Of a stretch of 13,424 nt of DNA, positions 7,085 through 13,424 are shown in pieces. Numbering within the stretch: the stretch's first letter is position 1; each line of letters opens with the position of its first letter. Made by a program: the position numbers and the translations under genes. This stretch comes from JBAVVD01 sp049697115 (GTDB lineage Bacteria > Acidobacteriota > Aminicenantia > Aminicenantales > UBA4085): positions 1 to 13,424 of the forward strand of contig JBAVVD010000037.1 in NCBI GenBank assembly GCA_049697115.1, given 5' to 3'. The notes under the pieces are model-generated. The model was not told the origin of the DNA. It did not search any database and saw only the letters and a program-made list of their open reading frames with translations.

Positions 7085-7563
7085 CTTTGAAACTCCTTCG
7101 GAGAATGCCCCTGCAGATGCCCCCAGAGCAGGGGAATGGCTCCAAAAATAAGCGCCGCGGCCAGAGAGGCACCGACGAGAAGCACAACAGAATAGACAAA
7201 GGCGATGTCGGAAGAAACGAATTCAGTCAGGGCCGTGGAGCCCAGCCTGACCCAGAGCCAGTTGATGGCCACCACAAACGGTAGTCCCATCAGCAGGCTG
7301 CGCGCCATTCGCAGGGCCGCCTTCCGGCTCTTCCTCCTGAGGGCTTCCTGTTCCGCAGCTATGGTGAATTTCTTGAGACTGTCCTCGCTGAGCTTCTCAG
7401 GAAGCGGGACGCCGGAAAGAGCCTTCACCACAGGGGCAATAAGGGCATACTGCCTGCGGCACTCGCCGCAGACATCCAGGTGCTGCTTCATTTTATCCGT
7501 GAGGTCAGACAGCGGAAGGCGGTCCAGCCAATCCTGGAATTCCCGGCAGGCATCTGTCTTCAT
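7081..7563 (-). CDS. Anti-sigma factor, zf-HC2 membrane protein
   Basis: A 160-aa protein that probably holds the partner ECF sigma factor inactive at the inner membrane. The N-terminal part carries the zinc-binding anti-sigma motif His28-x3-Cys32-x2-Cys35 (HLDVCGEC), with Cys6 as a possible extra ligand. Two membrane segments follow, near 88-107 and 120-148. No enzymatic domain is visible. AAAGGAG lies 7 bases before the ATG. Both ends overlap neighbours by ATGA: the start with the sigma gene stop and the stop with the zinc-ribbon PspC start. That arrangement is typical of a sigma/anti-sigma pair made in fixed ratio. What releases the sigma factor (redox change at the zinc site, proteolysis, or the PspC partners) cannot be read from the sequence. 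Confidence 0.87.
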   Translation of the reverse strand: MKTDACREFQDWLDRLPLSDLTDKMKQHLDVCGECRRQYALIAPVVKALSGVPLPEKLSEDSLKKFTIAAEQEALRRKSRKAALRMARSLLMGLPFVVAINWLWVRLGSTALTEFVSSDIAFVYSVVLLVGASLAAALIFGAIPLLWGHLQGHSPKEFQR

Positions 7564-8216
7564 GGCTTTTCTCCTTTTTCGATAGAATCCCGCATCCTCG
7601 CCAGAGCATAGTTCAGGCGGCTTTTTACGGTTCCCAGCGGAATCCGCAGGATTTCCGAAATGTCTTCATTGGTCAGCCCGCTGTAGAATCTGAGGACCAC
7701 GATTTCGCGGAGACGCGGTGAGAGGTCTCCGAGCGCCCTCTCGGCAATCACCCTGGCTTCCATCTCCCGTGGAGTATTGACCACAGATTCCGGCTCACGG
7801 CCTTTGGTTTTCTCAGAGATCTCTGCCAGCCTGAACAGGCTCCGGAGGCGCTCCCGTCTCCAGTAGGACCGGCAGCAGTTGACAGCAATCTGCGTGAGCC
7901 AGGGCAGGATCGGACGCGAAGGGTCGTACTGGTGAAATTTCCGCATCACCAGCACCCAGGTATCCTGGAGAAGGTCTTCTGCGGCATTCGGTGACTGGAC
8001 CATGCGCAGGAGGATGAGGTAAAGGCGGTCCGAATGCTTCCGGACAAGGGCGCCGATAAATTCGTCCCGGCCGGCAAGGACCTGTCGTGCCATGAGGGCA
8101 TCGGCAAGACCATTCTGTCCTTCCTCCCTTGGAATGTCGGCCACGCTGTTGTTCAGTATAGCATGAACAGTTTTCAGGAAACAGAAATCCGGCCAGACAA
8201 GCGTATCCGTCCTCAT
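7560..8216 (-). CDS. ECF-type RNA polymerase sigma factor
   Basis: A 218-aa sigma-70 family protein of the extracytoplasmic-function group. Region 2 spans about 52-120, with AAEDLLQDTWVLVMRKFHQYD and the -10 recognition part ILPWLTQIAVNCCRSYWRR. Region 4 spans about 162-213, with LSPRLREIVVLRFYSGLTNE and the helix-turn-helix ISEILRIPLGTVKSRLNYA. Regions 1.1 and 3 are absent, as expected. An N-terminal stretch of about 45 residues before region 2 is longer than usual. The ATG at 8216 has a purine-rich AGAGGGA upstream; the ATG at 8093 (residue 42) would remove the extension but has no ribosome site. It is followed by its zf-HC2 anti-sigma gene (ATGA overlap). An ECF-type promoter before the operon suggests self-activation. 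Confidence 0.9.
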   Translation of the reverse strand: MRTDTLVWPDFCFLKTVHAILNNSVADIPREEGQNGLADALMARQVLAGRDEFIGALVRKHSDRLYLILLRMVQSPNAAEDLLQDTWVLVMRKFHQYDPSRPILPWLTQIAVNCCRSYWRRERLRSLFRLAEISEKTKGREPESVVNTPREMEARVIAERALGDLSPRLREIVVLRFYSGLTNEDISEILRIPLGTVKSRLNYALARMRDSIEKGEKP

Positions 8217-8283
8217 TTCTTCGTCCCTCTTCTCTTGAAAAATGGCCGCCTCATCCTGTCCTCACGTACTGGTCCGGAGCGCT

Positions 8284-8643
8284 TCACCTGACTTTGGCCG
8301 CAAGATCTTTGATCATATCGTTGAACGCCTGAATCCCGAGCTTCAGGGGAGCTTCTTCATTGACTTTCCCGGGCGTCAGGGCCCAGATTGTCAGATAGAG
8401 AAGCGGACCGATGCCGTAGATAAACGTCGAAAGAACAAAAAGGACCCGCCAAATTTGGACGGACAGATTTGTCCTGTGGGCCAGCATGTTGGCCACGCCG
8501 AGCAGCCAGCGGCCGGGGAGGTCCCTGGACCAATTCGACTCTGCCCGCCATGCGCGGATTGTGCTCCCGCACCAGCGGCATTTGAGCGCATCCGCGCTCA
8601 CCTCCTCACAGCAGTAGGGACAGGTTGTTCCTTGGTTATTCAT
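8284..8643 (-). CDS. Zinc-ribbon PspC-domain membrane protein, operon-first copy
   Basis: Same architecture as the gene at 6791-7084: a CPYC...CRWC zinc ribbon, then a PspC domain (RDLPGRWLLGVANMLAHRTN to LLYLTIWALTPG) with one strongly hydrophobic segment. It differs in a C-terminal tail of about 25 residues that could form an amphipathic helix (LGIQAFNDMIKDLAAK). Sequence identity between the two copies is low outside the motifs, so they look like diverged paralogues. An in-frame ATG at 8661 would add six residues; I prefer 8643 because the predicted transcript starts near 8671 and would otherwise leave only about 10 leader bases. Neither start has a good ribosome site. The sigma factor gene starts 67 bases downstream. 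Confidence 0.82.
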   Translation of the reverse strand: MNNQGTTCPYCCEEVSADALKCRWCGSTIRAWRAESNWSRDLPGRWLLGVANMLAHRTNLSVQIWRVLFVLSTFIYGIGPLLYLTIWALTPGKVNEEAPLKLGIQAFNDMIKDLAAKVR

Positions 8644-8678
8644 TGTTGTTCTCACTTTCATCAGAGTTCACTCTCTAT

Positions 8679-8704
8679 TACGCTGGAGCCGTTCGTAAAG
8701 TTCG
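8679..8704 (-). promoter_or_regulatory. ECF-type promoter in front of the PspC-sigma operon
   Basis: On the minus strand CGAACT (8699-8704) is followed after exactly 16 bases by CGTA (8679-8682). This resembles known ECF promoters such as the SigW type (TGAAAC-N16-CGTA) and the general GAAC -35 core. Its place just before an operon encoding an ECF sigma factor fits self-regulation. Assignment to this particular sigma factor is inferred. Confidence 0.5.
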
Positions 8705-8728
8705 GTTCAATCCTCGGGGCAGACCTCA

Positions 8729-8746
8729 GGCCGGACAGCTCCGGCC
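8729..8746. repeat. Perfect 7-bp inverted repeat in the divergent promoter region
   Basis: GGCCGGA and TCCGGCC surround a CAGC loop. The flanking CA and CTG can extend the stem past a bulged base. No T-run follows. It sits upstream of the ECF-type promoter and before the flippase remnant, so it could be a regulator site or a structured leader. Confidence 0.4.
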
Positions 8747-8912
8747 CTGGACATAAATCCTTTCCGGAGGATGCCGATGGGGATGAGAGAAGGATGGGCG
8801 CTGGACTGAATCTTGCGTGAAAGACCGCCTGCTTCGAGCCTTTCAGATGTTACAGATGGACATGCATCGAGGTTGCATTTATTTTGGTTCGCTTGTTAAT
8901 ATAACCTGCAGA

Positions 8913-9410
8913 ATGGCCGAAGATTCCCTGGAAGGCGGACCCTCTCGTGCCAACATGAGAAAGCGGCCGTTCTTGCTCAAAAAAATCAACGCCTCTCCCC
9001 TGGCGAGGAATATCACTCTGGTCATTTCGGGAAATCTCTTCACCTCCGGCCTGGGAGCAATCTCCGCTCTGCTGGTCTCCCGATATCTGTCCGTCGGAGA
9101 CTTCGGTCTGTTCAGCCTCGCCCTCTCAATTATGTATACGGCGACATTTCTCACAGAGCTCGGCACGAACACAAGCATGGTCAAATTTGCCTCTTCCTAT
9201 TTGGGCGCCGGGCGGACGGCTGAGGCGTCCCATGTCTTCAGAGTAATTTTCCGGACCCAGCTGGCCGCGATTCTCATTGTCGCCGGGACCATGTTTTTCC
9301 TGGCCAATTCGTTTGTCCGCTTTTTTCCTACAGCAAGTGGACATTTTCGAGCAACATCTTCAATCGCATCGAACCTTATATCGGGATTTTCTTCCTGGCC
9401 AAGCTGTTGA
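8913..9410 (+). pseudogene. Broken Wzx-type flippase, N-terminal part
   Basis: The first part of a polysaccharide-biosynthesis flippase (MOP superfamily), which would move lipid-linked sugar units across the inner membrane. Recognisable residues run from MRKRPFLLKKI (ATG at 8955) through ARNITLVISGNLFTSGLGAIS, VSRYLSVGDFGLFSLALS and a further membrane segment ending LANSFVRFF near 9326. After that, this frame reads a Ser/Ala-rich, non-family tail and stops at 9410. The start is uncertain: GTG 8817, ATG 8913 and ATG 8955 are all open and none has a clear ribosome site. A TATAAC at 8900-8905 would suit a nearly leaderless start at 8913. The rest of the protein continues in another frame from about 9329. 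Confidence 0.72.
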
Positions 9411-9958
9411 ACCAAGAGGCCGCCGGAATTTATGGGCTCGCCCTCAATCTCTCCTATATTCTTCCAATCCTGATCATTTCTCTGAAGTTGGTTCTCCTCC
9501 CGGAAGCATCGCGGCTTAAGGAGGTCCATCAATTCGAAAGATATCTCAAGTCCACCCTTAAAATCTCCCTCGCCATCATTGGACTGTTTATTCCCCTGCT
9601 GTTTCTGTCAAAGCCGCTGATTCTTTTTTTCTTCGGTCGGCGCTACAGTGAGGCCGTGGCTGTTTTCAACTGGCTCCTCTTCAGCCACTTCTTCGTCGCG
9701 GTCGGCAGCCCGATCCGATCCGCTCTTTACTCGATGGACAAACCCCATATCCTGAGCGGAGTTGATTTCATCAGGGCCGCCGCTGTGGCCCTGGGGTGTT
9801 ATTTCCTGATTCCTCCGTTCGGTTTACTTGTTCCCGCCGTCCTGAATTTGATTGTGAATTCCGGAGCTCTGGCCTTTGTTTTTATCTATGTCCTCCGGCA
9901 TGTGCGCCGCGGCAAGCGTGGCCTTTGGAAAGGGGAATTCTCTCCTCCTCCGATCTAA
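9329..9958 (+). pseudogene. Broken Wzx-type flippase, C-terminal part
   Basis: Codons from 9329 in the shifted frame read YSKWTFSSNIFNRIEPYIGI and continue without a break into AGIYGLALNLSYILPILIIS and onward to the stop at 9958. This is the central and C-terminal flippase sequence, with LLPEASRL and several membrane segments. An apparent TTG start at 9407 would give a tidy overlap with the upstream stop, but family-like sequence already extends 26 codons before it, so it is not a true start. N-part (about 124 residues) and C-part (about 209) add up to roughly 333, about 100 short of a normal flippase. Membrane segments around the joint are therefore probably deleted, along with the frame change. 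A sequencing or assembly error could explain the frameshift but not easily the missing length. Confidence 0.72.
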
Positions 9959-9970
9959 TAATTTTTGGAT

Positions 9971-9999
9971 TTGACTTCAATTTCCAAATGACATAAATT
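9971..9999 (+). promoter_or_regulatory. Sigma-70-type promoter of the MscS-family gene
   Basis: TTGACT (9971-9976) and TAAATT (9994-9999) are separated by 17 bases, matching consensus at five and four positions. Transcription would start near 10006, about 64 bases before the ATG. Confidence 0.55.
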
Positions 10000-10069
10000 T
10001 GTAGGGACCTGTTTAGAGACAATCGAATTCATCGTTTAAACTCTTTAAAAAATAAAAAAGGTGAGGCCC

Positions 10070-11158
10070 ATGTTCCTGGATAAGACTTTTTTTAACAACA
10101 CGCTGGAGAAGTGGCTGCTGGCCGCCCTCATTTTCCTCGCGGTGTTGGGTCTGCTCTATATCCTGAAAAAAGTCGCCCGGCGGCGGTTCCACGCCTTTGC
10201 CCTAAAAACGGCCACGTCTCTGGATGATTTTATCGCCGAGCTTCTGAAAAAAACTAACATCTTTTTCCTCCTCATCCTCTCCCTCTATTTTGGCTCGCTG
10301 GTGTTGATTCTTCCGGTGGCCCTGGTCACTTTTATTCATAAACTGACCGTCCTCGCTTTATTGACTCAGGGGGCTTTCTGGGGTTCGGCGGCGATCTCCT
10401 TCGGGATTCTCCGGTACCGGCAGCAAAAAATGGAGGAGGACGCCCACAGCGTCACCACGTTTACAGCGCTCGGATTTATTCTCCGGATCATTCTCTGGTC
10501 CTTCATCCTCCTGCTGGCTCTGGATAATCTGGGTGTAAAGATTACCACTTTAGTTGCAGGGCTCGGAATCGGGGGCATTGCTGTGGCTCTGGCCATGCAG
10601 AACCTCCTCGGAGACCTTTTCGCTTCCCTCTCCATAGTCCTGGATAAGCCTTTCGTCATTGGAGACTTCATCATCGTGGATAACTACCTGGGGAGCGTGG
10701 AGTACATCGGCCTGAAAACGACACGCGTCCGGAGCCTCTCCGGAGAGCAGCTCATTTTTGCCAACAGCGACCTGCTCAAGAGCCGGATTCGGAATTTCAA
10801 ACGGATGTTTGAGCGGCGGGTGGTTTTCTCCATCGGCGTCATCTATCAAACTCCCCACCAAAAGTTGATCCTCATCCCAAAAATCATCCAAGAAATAATC
10901 GAGGGCCAGGAGGCGACGCGATTTGACCGGGCGCACTTCAAAGAATACGGGAATTTTTCCCTGAATTACGAGGTCGTCTACTGGGTTCTGAACTCCGACT
11001 ACAACAGCTATATGGATATTCAGCAGGCCGTTAACCTGGAAATTTTCCGGCGCTTTGAACAGGAAGGCATTGAATTTGCCTATCCGACTCAAGTGGTCTA
11101 CGTCAGCCAGGAAGGCGCGGCGGAACTCTCCCCGGAGAGAGAAAAATCTAAAAAGTAA
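10070..11158 (+). CDS. MscS-family small-conductance mechanosensitive channel
   Basis: A 362-aa inner-membrane channel that opens under membrane tension to let solutes out during hypo-osmotic shock. Membrane segments lie near 14-33, 64-90, 91-113 and 133-152. The pore helix is about 158-190, with the Gly/Ala-rich GLGIGGIAVALAMQNLLGD pattern of MscS TM3. The beta domain follows (DKPFVIGDFIIV, then NYLGSVEYIGLKTTRVRS, then ANSDLLKSRIRNF), and the C-terminal alpha/beta domain runs to about 345. The extra N-terminal segments make it somewhat larger than E. coli MscS. The ATG at 10070 is preferred over the GTG at 10061 because that GTG forms part of the ribosome site AAGGTGAG. The gene has its own promoter and converges on the next gene. 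Confidence 0.92.
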   Translation: MFLDKTFFNNTLEKWLLAALIFLAVLGLLYILKKVARRRFHAFALKTATSLDDFIAELLKKTNIFFLLILSLYFGSLVLILPVALVTFIHKLTVLALLTQGAFWGSAAISFGILRYRQQKMEEDAHSVTTFTALGFILRIILWSFILLLALDNLGVKITTLVAGLGIGGIAVALAMQNLLGDLFASLSIVLDKPFVIGDFIIVDNYLGSVEYIGLKTTRVRSLSGEQLIFANSDLLKSRIRNFKRMFERRVVFSIGVIYQTPHQKLILIPKIIQEIIEGQEATRFDRAHFKEYGNFSLNYEVVYWVLNSDYNSYMDIQQAVNLEIFRRFEQEGIEFAYPTQVVYVSQEGAAELSPEREKSKK

Positions 11159-11207
11159 AAACGTCCATTCTTTTACGCGCGCGATGGTCCATTCCCACAA
11201 AATGCAT

Positions 11208-11807
11208 TCAGCGGAGATATTCAGATGGAATCAAGCAATCGCTTCTCTCGTCCATCCATACAATGCTGCCGATACGCCAGTCCTTCCCGTCATAAAATAA
11301 CTGGAGGCTGTTGATTCCCTTGACAAACTTTTCCGGATCCTCCATGTTGATGTCTTTCCGGTAAGTGGAAAAAACATGGGCCATCTGTCCAAAAACCTGC
11401 GTTCTTCGAAACAGCTCCGATTCATGAAAACTCTTCACGGATCCCTTTCTCATCCTCTCCTGGAAAGAAAGGATAAAGGACTCTGTGGTCATCCGGTCCA
11501 CACTCCCATCTTTATTGATGCGGATGAAAGGGGCATCCGGCGTAAAAAGGGCGCGCAGACGCTCCCAATCAGGCTCTTTTCCTTCAGGAAACGTGATGGA
11601 TTCATAGAGAGCTTTCACCATGCAGTCAATGGATGAACCATCTTTTTCGGACGGACCGCCATTTCCGTCCATACGGCACCTTCCACACCCCGGATCAAAC
11701 TCTGCCGGATTTCGTTCAGGAAGCGGGCTTTCACCGGCAAGGCCGGTGAAGGAAAAAACAAGGCCCAGCGCACACACAATAAAAATCTTCTTTCTTCTTA
11801 AAACCAT
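11208..11807 (-). CDS. Secreted NTF2/SnoaL-like fold protein
   Basis: A 199-aa protein with a Sec signal peptide (about 1-24: basic MVLRRKK, hydrophobic IFIVCALGLVFSF, then LAG-E). The mature part from about 60 matches the general pattern of SnoaL/DUF4440 proteins: a helix before DWERLRALFTPDAPFIR, a middle helix (ESFILSFQERM), and final strands AHVFSTYRKD, GINSLQLFYDG and DWRIGSIVWMDE. Such proteins form small cone-shaped folds that bind or act on diverse ligands; the specific role is unknown. A linker (25-58) between signal peptide and domain contains CGRC (41-44) and might bind metal or be redox-active. GGAGGTG lies 8 bases before the ATG, which supports the start. It is divergent from the porin gene. 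Confidence 0.8.
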   Translation of the reverse strand: MVLRRKKIFIVCALGLVFSFTGLAGESPLPERNPAEFDPGCGRCRMDGNGGPSEKDGSSIDCMVKALYESITFPEGKEPDWERLRALFTPDAPFIRINKDGSVDRMTTESFILSFQERMRKGSVKSFHESELFRRTQVFGQMAHVFSTYRKDINMEDPEKFVKGINSLQLFYDGKDWRIGSIVWMDERSDCLIPSEYLR

Positions 11808-11869
11808 CCGGAATTCACCTCCAGAAAAAATTCCAGGTCTAAAAACCCGAAGATTCTTGACCGTCTAAA

Positions 11870-11878
11870 ATTATACCA
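11870..11878 (-). promoter_or_regulatory. Extended -10 promoter of the SnoaL-like gene
   Basis: On the minus strand TGGTATAAT is a perfect extended -10 element. There is no good -35 box, which extended -10 promoters often lack. Transcription would start near 11863, leaving a leader of about 55 bases that includes GGAGGTG. Confidence 0.5.
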
Positions 11879-11908
11879 GAGGATAGCTGAATATCGTCGG
11901 AAAATTAG

Positions 11909-11982
11909 TTGACAAATATTGACCTCACGATTATCCGATATACGAATGCTGAAATAAATCATGCGGAGTCTTAAAATATAAT
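11909..11982 (+). promoter_or_regulatory. Possible promoter region of the outer-membrane protein gene
   Basis: Two candidate elements lie here. TTGACA (11909-11914) is perfect but has only a weak -10 (TATCCG) 17 bases on; TTGACC follows ten bases after it as a second -35-like box. A perfect TATAAT (11977-11982) has no good -35. I cannot choose between them. Confidence 0.35.
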
Positions 11983-12045
11983 ATAGAGGAGAAGTGAAAA
12001 AAATTTCGGACTAAACTGACAACGGTTCCTTAAAAGGAGATAATA

Positions 12046-12082
12046 AGAGAGAGAGAGAGAAAAAAAGTAAGTAAGAAAGTAA
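12046..12082 (+). repeat. Simple-sequence repeat tract in the porin leader
   Basis: Seven AG units (12046-12059) run into an A7 stretch and then a GTAA-type tetranucleotide tract (GTAA, GTAA, GAAA, GTAA; 12067-12082), ending three bases before the ATG. The only strong Shine-Dalgarno match, AAAAGGAG (12033-12040), lies upstream of the tract, about 45 bases from the start codon. Confidence 0.75.
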
Positions 12083-12085
12083 AAT

Positions 12086-13237
12086 ATGAAAACAAAAACA
12101 ACCGGAATGATTCTCCTCTGGGCCCTTGCCGGAGCCATCCCTCTGCGAGGGACTGCCGAAACGTTAAATATACAGGGCCAGCTCTCCGGCTGGCTGACGG
12201 CCAATCACCTCAAAGCGGCGCAAGGACAATTCGGGCTTCGCTATATTCCGAGCTTTTCCCTTACAAAATCCCTCTCTAAGAAAGTCTCCCTTGATGCGGA
12301 AATATCCCTCAATGCCTATAGCTCCGCCGATGCCCCTTCTCTTTCCGACATTCAGACACAGGGGGAAATAAAGCCCTACCGCCTCTGGCTGCGCTTCGCC
12401 ACGGCCCAGTTTGAAGCTAGGCTCGGGCTCCAGAAAATCAATTTCGGCTCAGCCCTGCTTCTCCGGCCTTTAATGTGGTTCGACCGCATCGACCCCAATG
12501 ACCCCCTGCAGCTGGCGGACGGAGTCTACGGCCTTCTGTTAAAGTACACATTTCTCAACAACGTCAACATCTGGCTCTGGACGCTCTACGGCAATGACGA
12601 CCTCAAGGGATGGGAAGTCATTCCGACTCAAGAAAAATGCCCGGAATTGGGAGGCCGCTTTCAATTTCCCCTGTGGACCGGCGAAATGGCGTTTTCCTAT
12701 CACCACCGCCGAATAGACCCGGGTCAAAGCCTCATTGTCCATTCCTGGGAAAATGAGAAAAATGTTCCGGAAAACCGGTTCGGCCTGGACGGAAAATTGG
12801 ACATAGGTGTCTGCCTCTGGTTTGAGGGAGTCCTGACTCATCAGGACTTTGTATCTTCCCCCTTAAAATACCAGAAGAATATCAACATCGGGATGGATTA
12901 TACATTTGCCGTCGGGAACGGACTTCATGTGCTGGCCGAGCATCTGGTCATGGACACCTCGGAAAACGCTCTGAACGCCGGAGAGACCGTGAAATTTTCC
13001 GCCCTCTCTCTGGATTATTCCCTCGGCCTTCTGGACCGCATAAAAGGAATGGTGTTTCACAACTGGAAGACCGGCGACTGGTACCGGTTTATCACCTGGC
13101 AGAGGACCTACGACCGCTGGGGCTTTTTTATCATCGTCTTCTGGAATCCCGAGCACTATCAGATCTATGCCAGCCAGAGCGGAAAAAATTTTTTTTCCGG
13201 TCGGGGAATCCAGGTCATGGCGGTATTTAATCACTAA
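12086..13237 (+). CDS. Putative beta-barrel outer-membrane porin-like protein
   Basis: A 383-aa exported protein. Residues 1-24 form a Sec signal peptide (MKTKTTG, then MILLWALAGAIPL, ending GTA-ET). The mature part shows many short amphipathic strands with alternating hydrophobic and polar residues and aromatic girdles, for example RLWLRFATAQFEARLGLQKINF, which is typical of 14-18-strand barrels. The strand-rich pattern runs to the end (GRGIQVMAVF), but the last residue is His, not the common C-terminal Phe/Trp. The motif around LLRPLMWFDRIDPNDPLQLADGVYG resembles sequences in DUF1302 or alginate-export-like porins; the family is not certain. The substrate is unknown. The ATG at 12086 begins the signal peptide, but no good ribosome site lies at the usual distance, because the repeat tract intervenes. 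Confidence 0.72.
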   Translation: MKTKTTGMILLWALAGAIPLRGTAETLNIQGQLSGWLTANHLKAAQGQFGLRYIPSFSLTKSLSKKVSLDAEISLNAYSSADAPSLSDIQTQGEIKPYRLWLRFATAQFEARLGLQKINFGSALLLRPLMWFDRIDPNDPLQLADGVYGLLLKYTFLNNVNIWLWTLYGNDDLKGWEVIPTQEKCPELGGRFQFPLWTGEMAFSYHHRRIDPGQSLIVHSWENEKNVPENRFGLDGKLDIGVCLWFEGVLTHQDFVSSPLKYQKNINIGMDYTFAVGNGLHVLAEHLVMDTSENALNAGETVKFSALSLDYSLGLLDRIKGMVFHNWKTGDWYRFITWQRTYDRWGFFIIVFWNPEHYQIYASQSGKNFFSGRGIQVMAVFNH

Positions 13238-13289
13238 TATTAATGGTCCTCTTCCATTTAAGGTGGATTCATTTAAGAAAGATATCCGG

Positions 13290-13394
13290 AATGGCGAAAG
13301 CGACCATTGAAGGTTTAGCCTTCCCGAGGCGCTCCTGGAGGGCACCCGGCTTGGCCGGGCGGCGAGGATGTCTGAGCTTCTCCCGAAAAAGGGA
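13290..13394 (+). repeat. Row of short hairpins at the window edge
   Basis: Several stems follow each other: AATGGCG/CG-CCATT (13290-13308), GAAGG/CCTTC (13309-13323), CCCGGC/GCCGGG with a TTG loop (13345-13359) and TCCC/GGGA (13381-13394). The GC content jumps here compared with the bases just before. The stretch could be part of a structured RNA or of an intergenic repeat family. It is cut by the window end, so its extent is unknown. Confidence 0.35.
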
Positions 13395-13424
13395 TAGGCA
13401 TTGGAAAAAATGGGAGCTTTCTCC

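Noticed and set aside
8676..8699. TATTACG...CGTAAAG near the ECF promoter as a third copy of the dyad element
   Set aside because: The arms are separated by 11 bases instead of 2 and the second arm does not match; the likeness is only to one half-site.
8242..8820. Plus-strand open frame of 192 codons opposite the first PspC gene
   Set aside because: Cys/Pro-rich shadow of the zinc-ribbon PspC gene, no ribosome site and no family likeness.
9407..9958. Separate gene starting at TTG 9407, coupled to the upstream stop
   Set aside because: Flippase-like sequence continues 26 codons upstream in the same frame, so this is the remnant of one broken gene.
13291..13424. Open frame from ATG 13291 to the window end
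   Set aside because: Arg/Trp-rich product with no protein-like pattern; the DNA is dominated by short hairpins, and no good ribosome site precedes it.

Overview
The window looks like chromosomal DNA of a Gram-negative, probably Acidobacteriota-type bacterium; Candidatus Aminicenantes is my best guess. This rests on moderate GC content with AT-rich intergenic stretches, a large secreted VPS10/BNR-repeat protein, a secreted COG1228-type amidohydrolase, zinc-ribbon PspC proteins with an ECF sigma factor, a beta-barrel outer-membrane protein and many Sec signal peptides. No tRNA, rRNA, CRISPR array, intact insertion sequence or phage gene was seen. The lineage is inferred from gene content only.

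Layout. 1-531: AT-rich edge with one possible 44-aa gene on the minus strand, a GC-rich hairpin, a BlaI-like 26-bp dyad element and a promoter with a roughly 145-nt structured leader. 532-2881 (+): secreted metal-dependent amidohydrolase followed by an ArsM arsenite methyltransferase, probably co-transcribed. A second exact copy of the 26-bp dyad element follows arsM, so the pair is bracketed by direct repeats. 2941-5802 (-): 953-aa secreted VPS10/BNR propeller protein with its own promoter. 5969-6505 (-): CDP-alcohol phosphatidyltransferase, preceded by a GC-rich region that can fold in two mutually exclusive ways.

6769-8704 (-): the most coherent system here. A zinc-ribbon PspC protein, an ECF sigma factor, a zf-HC2 anti-sigma factor and a second zinc-ribbon PspC protein lie in one direction. 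The last three overlap by ATGA junctions. An ECF-type promoter (CGAACT-N16-CGTA) lies in front and a hairpin terminator behind. This reads as a self-regulated envelope-stress module.

8913-9958 (+): Wzx-type flippase broken by a frameshift and an apparent internal deletion. 10070-11158 (+): MscS-family channel with its own promoter. 11208-11807 (-): secreted NTF2/SnoaL-like protein. 12086-13237 (+): beta-barrel outer-membrane protein whose leader carries an AG-repeat tract between the only good Shine-Dalgarno match and the start codon. 13238-13424: no convincing gene, but a row of short hairpins cut by the window edge.

The common theme is the cell envelope: lipid synthesis, flippase, osmotic channel, porin, PspC stress module and several secreted proteins. 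Arsenic methylation is the one clear small-molecule detoxification step.
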